DNA of 64,000 nucleotides from Chionoecetes opilio (taxonomy: Eukaryota > Arthropoda > Malacostraca > Decapoda > Majidae), in the NCBI GenBank assembly GCA_016584305.1, contig JACEEZ010021770.1, positions 1,043,768 to 1,107,767 of the forward strand, given 5' to 3'. The translations under genes were made by a program, and so were the position numbers. The notes beneath the pieces were generated by a model, which saw only the letters and a program-made list of their open reading frames with translations, was not told the DNA's origin and made no database searches. Of this stretch, positions 51,701-64,000 are shown piece by piece (within the stretch, counting starts at the first letter, position 1; each line of letters starts with the position of its first letter).

Positions 51701-52174
51701 AGAAGGAGATACCCATCACGGCTGGATGGACAAGGGCTTGGGGTTTTATTAAGGAAAAGGGAGCTTTTATACCTTCAGTCTGATGCGTGGCGGTTAGTGG
51801 CAGCTACCCGCCGGAGTGGTGAAGCCAGGTGGTCTCGGTCAGGGTCTCGGTGAGGTGCCGCCGTTCACCACTCGGCCCATCACCCCATAATAAACTCACC
51901 ACGAGTGTAGGAGATAGTGTTAAGGCCTAATTTCATTTGTATACTTGCCCTGTTCAGTTCTTGAGTAAGAAAACATCATATATACTCAATTTATGAGTAT
52001 TTTTATGTATATTGCGTGCTCTACAACTGCCTAGAGGCAGTTGCCTGGTTTTGACAGCTCAACGTCTTTAAATACGTCATCAATCTGCCCGCAGAATGCC
52101 AAAAGTTGCCCAGAACAGCTGTTGGAAGTCGCTAGGTCGTGCAGACCGGAAGTAAGCCTCTCTGAATGTAGCCC

Positions 52175-52618
<444 letters not shown>

Positions 52619-53080
52619 AAAACGAAATATATCAATGGAAAGCTAATACAAGTATGCTTCCATTGATATCTTCCATGTAATATGTTGTCCCACAAAATTT
52701 TACATGACGACGCGTTTAAATGAATTTTAAGTTCATGCATATTTCTTCAGTCTCATAATGACCTTTATTTAATGTGTTTTACTGTGTTTTATGTGATAAT
52801 CTTATAGAACAAACATTTCCGAAGATAACAGTATATCCTTTATACATGTATAACATGATATACTGCGGGGTCATGCCTTGAGAAGCTTCCCCGGGTCTTG
52901 GGTGAACGAAGAGGCCCTGACGCTAAGATGGCGCCCACAAATCGAGTTGTCACTATATTATTAAGGTACTCTAGGCGGGTATACCAGCTCCGGAACCGTC
53001 GCCACGGCTGGCCGGGAACCGATTCCAATATTCTGGGAACCGGTTCCACCTTGACGGTTCCTCTCGAGTATCAATAATTT

Positions 53081-53769
53081 AAAGCCGCGGTCACATGAGC
53101 AACTTTTCCGTCAATATTCAGGCTGCAATTATTCAGCAAAAGCAACACCTTGCCGTGTTTTGGTCACACGGACTTTCAGAGGTAGCAATAATTTGAATGG
53201 CAATTTTGGCTTCTCAAGATGTATCTGAAGAAGCGTCTTTGGAAAAATAGGGAGAAATAGGGAGAAACTGGTTCACAAATAGGGTGGTGAATGATTGAAA
53301 TGGATTCTTGTGTATCAGACATAATTATAACATTCAACATCAAAGTGATCAATAATAAGTTGGTATCCCCTAAGAATTTTAGTTATTAATAGACAGTCAA
53401 CAAGGAAAATGTATACCAGCCATAACTCATTTAAATTTTTCTTGGTGTTTTGTATCCTTCAAATCTCTTAAAAACACGTACAAGAGTGTACAGGGCTTCA
53501 CAATTCGTCTTGTAATCGGTTCTTGCCACTATGTAGCTATGTATTTCAGCTTCTGTATATTGAATTAGAGAGTGCATTAAAAATAAATGTCAAATAATAT
53601 GCGTTTGTGGTGTTCGGAATTTAGTGACAATATTCTGGCAAGAATATTGTCACCAACACGAACATGCTCGTGTTCATAATAAAACTCGCAATTATATCCG
53701 AGTTGGGGCCGCGTTTGCGTTGCCGGGTGTAATATTGCCAGAAAAATTGTCCGTGTGACCGCACCTTTA
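53081..53769. mobile_element. TIR element 3 (about 0.69 kb), non-autonomous
   Basis: The left end (GCCGCGGTCACATGAGCAAC from 53084) and the reverse complement of the right end (GGTGCGGTCACACGGACAAT) match imperfectly over about 38 bases, ending in CAATATT in both arms. There is no transposase frame. The terminal word G-x-x-GCGGTCACA is shared with TIR element 1 and is close to the GGTGCGTCCACA of TIR element 2. Confidence 0.7.
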
Positions 53770-53774
53770 TGGTA

Positions 53775-54235
53775 TGTCTTAACTCTTAATATATTTATTA
53801 TAAAACACAATGTGTTTGAGAACTTGTCTTATTAGATGTGCTGCCCTTGCTCTCGTTTTGAACGCTAACCCTGCATGTGACTGTATTTCTTTTACGGGTG
53901 AACATTGGATCATAGATAATTTTAGCCCAAGGCTGGGCTAACAAAAATTGCCTTAGCCGACTATATTGCAAGTCGTCTTGGCGGGGTATTGGGAAAAGTT
54001 TCATGCAATAATGCACCTCGGTTAAACCTCATTGGTTCGATACTGCACTGGCGCAAATTTGATTGTAAATTTCATTAAACAACTAGACAAAATAAGTATG
54101 ACAAATTACGCAAAATACAGCGGATAGCCAGGGAATCCTCTCGAGTCCTGAGACTGTGACGTATCTATATTGCACCCTGCCGCACGGGTGTTACTGGTAT
54201 CACGGGAGGGCGTTGACCCAAATCAGTCGGGTGCT
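53775..54235. other. No recognised gene; last clean sequence
   Basis: A 72-codon minus-strand frame (53798-54016) has no motif. Normal-looking sequence ends abruptly at about 54240. Confidence 0.5.
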
Positions 54236-54239
54236 CGTT

Positions 54240-56880
54240 AAAGGGGGGGGGTTTTTGGGGCCCCCCCCTTTTTTTTTGGGGGCCCAAGGGGTGGGGGGGC
54301 CCCAAAAAGGGGGGTTTTTTCCCAAATTTTAAAAATAAAAAAAATTTTTTTTTAAAAGGGTTCCAAAAAAAAAAAATTTCCAAATTTTTTTTTTTTTTTT
54401 TTTCCAAAATTTTTTAAAAAGGGAAACCTTTTTTTCAAAAAAATTTTTTTTAAAAAAAAAAAAAAAAGGGGGGGGGCCCCCCCCTTTTTTTGGGCCGGGG
54501 AAAAAAAAAAAAAAAATTTTTTTTTCCAAAAAAAAAAAATTTTTGGGAAAAAAAAAAAATTTTAATTTTTAAAAAAAAAAACCCCCCCCAAAAAAAAAAA
54601 AATTTTTTTTTTTTTGGGGGGCCCCTTTGGGGGGGGGGGGCCCCCCTGGGGGGAAAAAAAGGGGCCGGGGGGGAAAAAAAAAAAAAAGGGGGGAAAAAAA
54701 AAATTTTTCCCCAAAATTTAAGGGCCCGGGGGGTTTTTTCCAAAAAAAACCCCCCCCCCCAAAAAAAAAAGGGATCCTTTTTCCCCTTCCAAAAATTTTA
54801 AAAAAAAAAACCCCCCTTTCCCCAAAATTTTTTACCCCCCAAGGAAAAAAAAAAAATTTTTTTTTTTTTTTAAAAATTTTTCCCCAAAAAAAATTTTTTA
54901 AAAAAAATTTTTTTAAAGGGAAATTTAACCAAAAATTTTTTAAAAAAAAAAAATTTTTTCCCCCTTTTTTTTTTTTAAAAAAAATTTTTAAAAAGGAAAA
55001 AAAAAAAAAAAAGGGGGAAAAAAAAAAATTTTTTAAAAATTTTTAAAAACAAAAAAAAGGGCCCCCCGGGGAAAAAAAAATTTAAAAAAAACCCCCCAAA
55101 TTTTTTCCCCCCTTTAAAAAAAAATTTAAAAAATTAAAAGGGGGGAAAAAATTTTTTTTAAAAAAAATTTAACCCCCCTTTTTTTTTTTGGGGGGGGTTT
55201 TTTTTTAAAAAAAAAAAAAAAAATTTTTGGGGAAAAAACCCAAAAAGGGGGTTTTTTTTTCCCCCCCCCCCAAAAAAAAAACCCCCGGGGCCCCCCTTTA
55301 AAAAAACCCCCCCTCCCCCCCCCCGGGGGGTTTTTTTCCCCCAAAAAAAAAACCAAAAAGGGCCCCCCCCCTTTTAAAAAAAAAAATTTTTTTTTTTTTT
55401 TTTCCCCCCGGTTTTGGAAATTTCCCCCCTTTTTTTCCCAAAACCCCCAAAATTTTTTCTTTTTTTTAAAAAATTTTTTAAAATTTTTTAAAAAAAATTT
55501 TTTTTTAAAAAAAAATTTTCCAAAAAAAAAGGGAAAAAAAAAAAATTTTTTTTTTTCCCCCTTTTTTTTAAAAAAAATTTTAAAAAAAAACCCCCCCCCC
55601 CAACAAAAAAATTTTTCCCCGGGGTTTTTTTTGGGGGGGTTTTTTTTTAAAAAAAAAAATTTTTTTTTTTTGGGTTTTTTTTTTAAAAAAAAATTTTTTT
55701 TTAAAAAAAAAAAAAAAATTTTTTTTTAAAAAAAAGGCCCCCCCTTTTTCCCCCCAAAATTTTTTTTAAAAAAAAAAAATTTTTTTTTAAAAAAAACCCA
55801 AAAAAAAAAAAAAAAGGGGAAAAACCCCCCTTTTTTAATTTCCCCCGGAAAAAATTTAAAAAATTTTTTTTTTTTAAAAAAAAAAAAAAAACCAAAAAAT
55901 TAAAAACCCCAAAAGGGGGCCCAATTTTTTTTTAAAAATTTTAGGGGGGCCTTTTTTTTTTTGGGGGGGGGGGTTTTTTAAAACCCCCCCCGGGGGGCCC
56001 AAAAAAGGGGGGCCTTTCCCCCCTTTTAAAAAAAAATTTTCTCCCCCCCCCCTTTTTTTTTTTAAAAAAAAACCCTTTTTTTTCTAAAAAAAAAAGGGGT
56101 TTTAAAATTTTTGGGGGGGGGGGGCCCCCCCCCCGGGGGTTTTTAAAACCTTTTTTGGGGGGGGGGGAAAAAAAAAAAAAAAAAAAGGGGGGGGGAAAAA
56201 AAAATTTTTGGGGGGGGGGTTTTTTTTTTCCCCCCCCGGGGGGCCCCCCCCTTTTTTTAAAAAAAAAAAATTTCGTTTTTTAAAAAAAAGGGTTTAAAGG
56301 GGGGAAAAAAATTTTTTTTTTCCCGGGAGGGGGGGGGGGGGGGGGAAAAAAAAAATTTTTTAAAAAATTTAAAAAAACCGGGGGAAAAAAGGGAAAAAAA
56401 ACCCGTTAATTTTTTTTGGGGCCCTTTTTGGGGAAAAAGGGGGAAAAAAAACCCCAAAAAAAAGGGAAATTTTTTTGGGGTTTTTCCCCTTTGTTTAAAA
56501 AACCCCCAAAAGGGTTTTTTGGGGGGGGGGGGGAAAAAATTAAAAAAAACCCGGGGGGGGCCCCCCCCCCCAGTTAAAAAAAAAAAATTTTTCCCCCTTT
56601 TTTTTAAAAAAAAAAGGGGGGGGGCCCAAATTTTTTTCCCTTCCCCCCAAAACCTTTTTTAAAGGTACCCCCCCCCCCCCCCGGGGGGAAAATTTTAAAA
56701 TTGTTGGCCCGGGTTTAAAAAAACTCCCTTACAAAAAAACCCACTCAAGGGGGGTTTTGATGATGGGACTCATTTTTTGGGGGGGGTTGTAGGGGGGAAA
56801 ACGGGGGGCCGTAAAAAGCGGGCTAGGGGGGGAACCGGGGCCTTAAGAGAATAAAAAAGGGGGGGGGGGGCCAATTTTTC
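54240..56880. other. Severely corrupted homopolymer sequence
   Basis: From 54240 the sequence consists almost wholly of runs of 3-15 identical bases. Dinucleotide variety collapses, and nothing can be identified. The open frames here are rich in Lys/Phe/Gly/Pro, the codons of homopolymers, and are artefacts. Confidence 0.9.
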
Positions 56881-59800
56881 ATTTTTTCGGGGGAGGTGTT
56901 CGTGTTGCTCTATTTAAGTCGTAAGGGGGGGAAAAAATTGAAACAAAAAAGAGTTCCAATTTTGGGGGGGGCCTCCCATTGTGGGGGGGATGAAAGAGTG
57001 CTGATACTGGTTTAAATTTTTTTCCATTTAGGAAGATGGACAGAATAGGGTTTTGGAATGAGTAAAAAAAAGGGGGTTTCTTGTGCGGGCAGGTCGCGGG
57101 GGAAGGGGGGGGGGGGGGAAAGTACATTTTGGGCAAGTTCGGGGGGGAGATGTAGAAGTGCCATAATTTTAAAAGGCAAAAAAAAAAGCGCCTTACCCCC
57201 TTTTCCTTCAGGCGCTTTTGAAAAACGGCCCGGCAAAAGGGCCCCGGGGACAAAAAAAGGGCCCTGTACAGTCGAAAGTTCAGGCCTTTTTTTGCCATGC
57301 CTTACCCCCCCCAAAAAAGGGGCCTAGGGGCGGGGGGGCGTGGTCGGGGAATTCCTATACCCCTTTTTCATTTGGGGCCTATTTTTGAGGGGGGCTTAGG
57401 GCAGCTTCGAACCCAAAAAGGGGGTTTTTGGGAAAAGGGTTTTTTTTTTTTGAAAAAAAGGAAAAATGGTTTCCCCCCTCCCTAAACCCAAGGGGGCAAA
57501 TTATGGCAAGGTACACCGCTCTCCCCCGCCAAAAAAAAGCTGTTTCACCCACAATTTTTGGGGGACGTTAAAAACGGGCAGGTTTTTGGGGCCCAATTAA
57601 TTTTTTTTGCTTTGGGGGGTCGCCCCCCTACCCTTTTGAAAAATCTTTTGGTTTTTGTGGCCGTTTTTTCCGGGGGGGACAGTGATTAAAAAAATTTAAT
57701 GAAAAAAAAAAAAAACTTTCCCCGGGGGGAAAAGGGGAAAGATGAATAAAAAAAAAAGGTAAAAAAAAAAAAAAGTTTATACACGTTTCATTTTTCTTCG
57801 TTATCTTTTATAGGTAAGTTTATTTTGCAATTTTTAAACATTCATGATATGCATAATTCTCGTGAAAAGGGTTTTAGGTTCGCTGGCCTAAAAATTAAAT
57901 TCCTGGTAGTTGAAAAAATACCGTTAATTAGTAAAAAATATTTAGTGGGGGGCGGGGGGCACCGGGGCCCCCCCCCCCGCCCGCCGGCCCGCCCCAAACC
58001 CCAAAAAAAAAACAAAAAAAATTTTCTTATCACCAGCAATAAAAAACCCCAAACCCTTTTAAATGCCGCCCTTTTATCTTGCCACGAAAAATTCATACCC
58101 AACACCTTGCAAAAAAACCCAAAATATTTAATATTAAAAAAAAAAAAAACACCAATTTTTACGTTGTAGGAAAACTAAAAAAAAAAGGGCGTATTTGTTT
58201 TTAAAAAAACAGAAGATAAAAGGGGTTCTTTTCAAAGGCCCACGGGGGCGCTCACTAATTCGGGGGCTGGGACTTTTTGCCTATTTTTTTCAGCGTTTTT
58301 AAAAGGGTGCCACAAGGGGGAGAAAATCTAAAAAATTGGGGCATTCGGGGGGGGGGGCTTTTTTCCCCTTTACCACGGGCCCCTAGGATAGGGCGCCCTA
58401 GGCTCACTCTCAGAATTTTTGGCCCAGAAGAGCAGTGAGCATGAAAAAAAAAAACGGTAGAAATAGAAGAAAGGCAACTTTTGTGGCTTGGGATTAAAGA
58501 TTGAAGACGGGGTCAGCCCAAAGGGGGGGGATTGGAGAGACAAAAAAAAGCTTTTGACCAAAACCCCTTTTTAGAAGGGAGTATGAGTGGATCCCCCCCA
58601 AAAAAAACTTTTTGCGAGACATACTCCTTTTACAGGGGGGGGGATTTAAACCCCCCCGCGTTAAAAAGAGCAAAAAAAACTGGGGGGGGGAGAAAAAAAA
58701 AAAGGGGCGCGGGGACACACAGGACATAAACTTTCAAAAAATGGTTTTAGCATGAGATTAGATGTTGAGATTTCCAGTTGGGGTTTTTTTAGTAAAGGAT
58801 ACTACTAGTTTTTTTCATTTATAGAAGGGGGAGATGGGTTGAGTTTGTTTGTTTTAAAGAATTTTCGTATTTTATGGGGACGAAAGCTGGGGGTTGGATC
58901 CCCACTGAAAACCAGGGGGGAAGCTTTTCTTCCCGGGGGATTTACCCCTTTTAGAGGGGTGTTATAGTGCTTTTTGGGGTTTTGGGGCCCCCGAAAGCCC
59001 CAACCCCAAAACCCCCGGGGGAAAGGGGGGGTCCCCCAAAAAACCCCCGGGGAAAAAAACCCCAGAAACCCTTTTCACGCTGGGTGGCCCGGGGCTCGGG
59101 TTTTAAAAAGGGAAAAACACCCCCCAAACTGTTTCCCTCCCCCCGGGGGAAATCGAACCGGGGGGACTTTTCTTTTTTTGTGAACCGAGCGTGCTTCTCC
59201 TACCAAACGGGAGTACCCCATCCCCCATTTTTGCTCATTTTTCTGATTTTTTTTTTTACGGGGGAGTGTCATTGAAGAAAAGGGGTAGTTGTCTGGAAAA
59301 AGGTTTTTGGGGGAGTTGGAGGTAAAGAAAATTGGGTTTTTTTTGGAGGCATTGAACAAAAAAAAATTTTTGTTTTCCCCCAATCAAAAAAATTAAAAGA
59401 AAAAGATCAAAAAGTTAAGCGCTCTGGGCATCTCTCTATTAAATCACTTAGTTCCAGTTTTGATTTGAGGGTTTTAATAAGGGGACTTTGAAAAAATGGG
59501 GGGTTTAAAAATCAACTTGGAGGGGGAGGGGGCATTGATTTGGGGACTTAGAAAGTTCTTTAAATGAAAAAAATGGGGGAAAGGGGAGGGGGGGGTGATG
59601 GGGGGACAAAAAACCCTGGGGAAAACCAACCCCCACTTTTTGGGATGGGGGTTTAAAGGGGGAAGAAAAAATTTGGGCCCCGGTTTGGGAGTTTTTGAAA
59701 TTAAAAAAAAAAAAAGGGTTTTGGGAAAAGGGAAATTTAAGATTGAAGGTGGGGGGGGGGAAAAAAGGGAATTAAAAAAAACCCGAATAAGGGGTTTTAA

Positions 59801-60900
59801 AAAAATTTAAAAAAGGTTTTTTGTGCCGGGGGGGGGGGATCTACCCCAAAAAGCTTTTGATATGTAAAGGGCCCAAAAACGGGAAAATTTTTTTAAAACC
59901 CGAAACCCCGGGGAAAAAGGGAGGAAGGGGGGCCCCAAAGATTTCATTTAAAGGAAAAAAGCTAAAAAAAAACCCCCCCAGTAAAATTCGCCCCTTTAGG
60001 GGAAAAAAAAAACCGTTTTGGACCATCGGGTTTAAAAAAATTTGTAAAGGCGGGAAATGGGGAAGGGGCCTAAAAAAAATTTAAAAAGGAAAGGGTTTTA
60101 AAAAAAAGGCTTTAAAAAAAAGGGCAAAAAAATTTAAAAAGGTTTTGGAAAACATTTTTTTTGGGAAGGGTTAAAAAAGGGGGTCCCCCTTTTTTTTTAG
60201 GAAAGGGTTTAAAAAAGTAAAAAGAAAAAAAAACCTTTCCAGAAAAAAAAGGAAAAGGGGGTTGGGGGGAAAAGTAGGTTTAAAAAAAAGGCCCGGAAAA
60301 AAAAAACTTTTTGGGGACCAGGCCATTTTTGGAAAAGCAAAAAAGGAAAGCAGTTTTTTTTGAAAAGATTTCCGTAAAGGGGCCCGAAAAGGGGGGGGCC
60401 TTCCGAGGTTTCGGGCCCAAAAAAAGGGGCCAAAAAAAAAAAAAACTTTTAAAAAAACCGGAAAAAAAATTCTTAAAAAAAAAAACGGGGGCATTTAATA
60501 AAAAATAAAGGGGGGGGGGTAGAGGAGGAAAAGGAAAAAAAATTGGGCCCTTTTGGGTCAAACCCAAAATAAAAATTTCCCCAGAAAAAGGTTTGGGCAG
60601 ATTTTCGGGTTTTTAAAAATTTTAAGGGGGGGGAACATTTTTGTGGAGGCCTCGGGGTTAAAGGGAAATGGGAAAAAAAAAAATTCAGAAGAAAAAAAAT
60701 TTTTTTAGGGGCGGGTTTTTTTGGGCTGGGGGGGAAATTGCTTTTTTTAGATTTTAAAAGTCACGAAAAAAGGGATTTTGGTTTTCAAAAAAAGTTTTTG
60801 ACATTTTTCTATAAAATTGGGGTTTTTTAGAAAAATTAAAGGGGAAAAAAAAAATTTGGCTTTTGATAGGGGGGCCCGGGAAAAATTAAAAGTGGGGCAA
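56880..60900 (-). mobile_element. LINE-J copy 5, visible through corrupted sequence
   Basis: Anchor words occur in the order of copies 1 and 2: TATTTAAGTCGTA (56915), GATACTGGTTT (57003), GCAGTGAGCATGAAA-like (58432), GATTAAAGATTGAAGAC (58491), GAGTGGATCC (58585), GTGTCATTGAAGAA (59267), ATCACTTAGTTCCAGTTTTG-like (59445), CCCTGGGGAAAACCA (59613) and AAAAGCTTTTGATATGTAAA (59848). Bases between anchors are smeared into neighbours. It is interrupted by about 1.25 kb of unknown sequence (57150-58425) and by a SINE (58870-59265). Confidence 0.75.
58870..59265 (-). repeat. SINE family 2 with tRNA-like head, corrupted
   Basis: The minus strand shows a tRNA-like head: a TAGGAGAAGCACGCTCGGTT segment (about 59185-59205) and a CGGTTCGATTTCCCCC B box (about 59145-59160). 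The body words GGAGGGAAACAGTTT and AAACCCGAGCCCCGGGCCAC follow, matching 48616-48735. It sits inside LINE-J copy 5. Confidence 0.55.
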
Positions 60901-63900
60901 AAAATTTCCCCCAAACTTTGTTTGGGAAGAAAAAATGTTTAAATTAAATTTTTATTGGGGGGAAAAGGGGGGGACCCAAAATTTTTTCAAAACTTTAAAA
61001 ACGGGGGGAACAAAAACCCCCCCAAAAAGAAAAAAATCGGGGAAGTTTTAATATATAAAAAAAGGGTTTCCCCACAAAAAATTTAGGTAAAAAGGGGGAA
61101 AAATTTTTCATAAAAAAAAAACGGGGGGGAAAAAACCTCAAAAAAAAACCCGGGGGGAAAAAGGGGGGAAAAGACCCCGTTTTTATCCCCAAAAAACTTT
61201 TTGTTACAAAAATAGGGCTTTTAAAAAACATTTGCTTTTTTTAAATTTCAAAAAAAAAAAAACCACTCATAAAAAAATTATTTATTTTTTAAAAATTAAA
61301 AATAAAAAAGGGGTTAAATTTATCGGGAAAAATTTTGGTTGAAAAAAAAAAAAAAAAGCTTGAAAACCCCCCAAAAAAAAACCTTTTATATTAAAAAAAA
61401 CAAAAAAAACCTAAAAAAACCCTTGTTTTGGGCTTTCCTTTCGTAAAAGGGGATTTTTTTGGGGAAACCCCAATTAAATTGGGGGAAAAAAATAAAAAAA
61501 ATTAAAATATGCTCCACCCAAAGGTTACTTTTTTTCTGGAATTTTTTAAAAAAAACCAAACGCAAAAAAAAGTTTTTTAATGGAAAAAATTTTCGATACG
61601 GGGAAAAATTTTAACCCGGGGTATCCCTTTTTGGATTTAGGGCCCAGAGGGGGAAAAGGGGGGGCCCAAAAAAAAAAAAAAAAAGGGGCGGGTCATTCCG
61701 GGGGACGGTTGGGGGTTTCCCTTTTTTAAACACCCCAAAAAAATGGGGGGGCCAAAAAAAAAATTAAATTTAAAGGGGACTCATTGGGGGGGTTTTGTTT
61801 TCCCCTCCAGGGGGGAAAATTTTTTTATTTTTAAAAAGGCAAAAAAAAGATTTTTTTGGGCTTTTTGGGGAAGGGGGGGAAAAACCAGATTTTTCTACTT
61901 GGGTTTTTCCCCCCATTTGGGGTTTTTAGTTTTTTAAAGCTTAACTTTCTACGGGGGGAACGGGGGGATTTCCAAAAAAAAAAAAAAAAGGGTTTTAAAA
62001 AATTTTTCAATTTTAAAATTTTATACAAAAGGGGAATTCTTTCGGGGGTCGTTGTCTTTATTTTTCCCCCTTTTTTTAAAAAATTTATTTTCTAATTTTT
62101 TAATTTTTTAAATTTAAGGGCCCAACCAATTCCCCCTCCCTTTGGGGATTTTCCTTTTAGTCATTTTTGAAATTTAAACCCCTGCCCCATTTTCCAAGGG
62201 GAAAATCGGGCCCCAAGGGGTTTTTTTTTTGGCTGGGGCGGGGGGACCCGGTAAAAAAAAAGTTTTTTGGGCACCCCGGGAAACCGGTATAAAAAAGGGG
62301 AAAAAACCCAAAAAAAAAACCACAGCCCCTTTTCCCTGCCCCCCAAAAAAAATTTCAAAAACCAAAATTTTGACTTTTTTTTTTTGCGGGAGTAAAATCC
62401 CCAAAACCCCTTTTTCCACTTTTTTTTAAAATGGGTTAAAAAAAAAAAAATTAAAAAAAAAGGAAAAAAAAATTGGGGTTTAAAACCCTTTTGTTTTTTT
62501 CCCCATTGGGGGGGAAGGGGTTCTACTTTTTTCAGGGGAACTTTAAACCAAGGGGAATTTTTTTCAAAATTCCCAAAAAAGTTAGTTTTCAGGGGGGGGA
62601 AAAAAAACATTTTGGGGAAAAAACTTAATAAACAGAAAAATCAAAAAAATTTCATGGGGGTTTAAATTTTTACACCCCGCTTGCCCCATTTTTAATTTTC
62701 CGGTTTTTTTGAAAAAAAAGGGAAAAAAAAAAAAAAATTTTGGGGGTTTTTTTCAAAATTGGGTTTAGGGCGGGGGGGGTGGAAAAAAAACTTTTTCCCT
62801 GAGTAACCCTTAAAAAATTTTAAGGGGGTCTCCCCGGGGAAAAAGCTTCCCCGGGTTTTTGGCAAAAAGGGTTTCCCCCCATTTAAAGGAAAAAAACCCC
62901 AAAAAAGGGAAAGGGAGGGAAACGGGCTGTTTGGGGGGGGGGGCCCCCCCCGTTTTCCCCCAAACCTTTTTACAAAAACCACCCCCCTGGGAAAAAGGAA
63001 AAAAAACCCTGAGATTTTTTTTGGGGTTTTTTACGTTTTCGGGGCCTATGGGGAAACCTGTGGGCCCCGGGGTTTTGGAACCTTTCCAAAAGGGTTTGGA
63101 TGGTGGGGGACCTGGGGGGTTTTTTCCCAATTGGGGGGGCTTTTGTTTGGTTTGGGGGGCCCCCAAACCCCGGGTAGGGGGGGGGCGGGGGTTTTTTTTA
63201 AAAGGTGGCACCTTTTGATTAGGGGGGGATTTTTAAATGCGGCTTAAGGGGTTAAAAAAAATTAAGGGGGGAATAAAAAAATATTTATTTTTGGGTTCTT
63301 TTTAAAGGGGGAAAAAAAAAAAACCCCAAAAGGGGATAAAAAAAAATTTTCCCTTTGGGCGGGGGAATTTTTTAAAAGGCCCCCCCATTTTTTCTATTTT
63401 TTCCCTACTATTTTGGCCCTACGGGGTCCATTACCCCCAAAAAGGGGTTTGGCATTAGCTTTTTTAAAATTTCAAAATTGGGAAATTTTTAAACTCCCAA
63501 GGGATAAGAAAAAAGGTTTTTGAATTACAAGAGGGCCGGGATAAAAAAAATTTGGGGAAAAAAAAATGTGGGAAAAAAAAAAAAAATTTGGTATGGGAAT
63601 TATTTTTCAAAAAAAAAAAATTAAAATTTTAAATTTTTTAAAAATATAAAAAAACCCCAAAAAAAAGGGGGAAAAAAAAAAATTCCGGGGTTAAAATGGG
63701 GAATTTAAAACCCCCGGGGTTCCTTAAACCTTTTTAAAAAGGTGTTGGGGGTTTGTTTAAGGGGGGGCCCCAACTCTAAAAAAAAAATTGGGGGGGGGGG
63801 ACTGTGGGCTTAGCACCCACATCCCCCTTTTTTTAAGGGTTTTTATGGCCCGGTTTTTTTTTTTTGGGGGGGGGGGCTGGGGGAAAAAGGGGGAACTTTG

Positions 63901-64000
63901 AAAAAAAAAATTCTTCGGCCCCCCAAAGGGGGGCGAAAAAAATATTGTAAATATTTTTAAAACAAAAATTAAATAAAAATTTGTTTTTGGGAGGGAAGGG
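60900..64000. other. Severely corrupted sequence, nothing identifiable
   Basis: Homopolymer-dominated sequence continues to the window end. Open frames are composed of Lys, Phe, Gly and Pro repeats and are not called. Confidence 0.85.

Noticed and set aside
51272..51853. 193-codon frame with Thr, Leu and Ala tracts
   Set aside because: Trinucleotide repeats and a local duplication explain the open frame; both strands are open.
54165..63218. Many open frames rich in Lys, Phe, Gly and Pro
   Set aside because: They are homopolymer translations in corrupted sequence; lack of stops follows from AAA/TTT/GGG/CCC runs.

Overview
This is eukaryotic, repeat-dense animal DNA. Single-exon-scale coding islands with GT-AG introns, tRNA-derived SINEs, several LINE families, CCTAA/TTAGG-type arrays and very long GT/AT/GA microsatellites together suggest an arthropod, most likely a decapod crustacean. 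That is an inference from repeat style and protein families, not a species identification. No prokaryotic operon, CRISPR array, rRNA or intact tRNA gene is visible.
Region 1 (1-13.4 kb, + strand): the one convincing host gene. Ten exons encode MAM - LDLa - MAM - LDLa - LDLa - LDLa-like - EGF modules, the architecture of MAM-and-LDL-receptor-class-A proteins (MALRD1-like). The 5' end lies outside the window and the 3' end is unresolved. A GC-rich open segment with a stop and an AATAAA signal near 23.2-23.5 kb is a candidate last exon. The introns carry two tRNA-SINE copies, two copies of one jockey-like LINE ('LINE-J'), a nearly full-length RTE-type retrotransposon and a 1.5-kb inverted-repeat element. 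Two single-base frame inconsistencies in the exons look like assembly indels.
Region 2 (13.4-24.1 kb): a 0.83-kb and a 0.96-kb imperfect GT array flank a decayed but structurally complete minus-strand LINE ('LINE-D': ORF1, endonuclease, RT). They are followed by a dispersed TGTT-core repeat and minisatellites.
Region 3 (24.1-37.7 kb): a direct tandem repeat. Each unit has a LINE-J 3' fragment, a fragment of an unnamed multicopy protein, then a minus-strand BEL/Pao retrotransposon ending at AT and AG arrays. The second copy is about 10% longer because of scattered small insertions, which points to a false duplication built from uncorrected long reads.
Region 4 (37.7-47.3 kb): degraded GT-rich sequence, an unidentified GC-richer relic at 39.1-40.9 kb, then moderately corrupted sequence.
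Region 5 (47.3-54.2 kb): clean sequence again, with two TIR elements (one nested around another inverted-repeat element), a roughly 440-bp palindrome and GA arrays.
Region 6 (54.2-64 kb): grossly corrupted sequence made of homopolymer runs. Beneath the corruption a fifth LINE-J copy and a second SINE family can still be traced, so this is a base-calling or consensus failure and not exotic DNA.
I found no new multi-gene system. The most useful observations are the MAM/LDLa gene model, a set of TIR elements with shared termini, and strong evidence of assembly artefacts.
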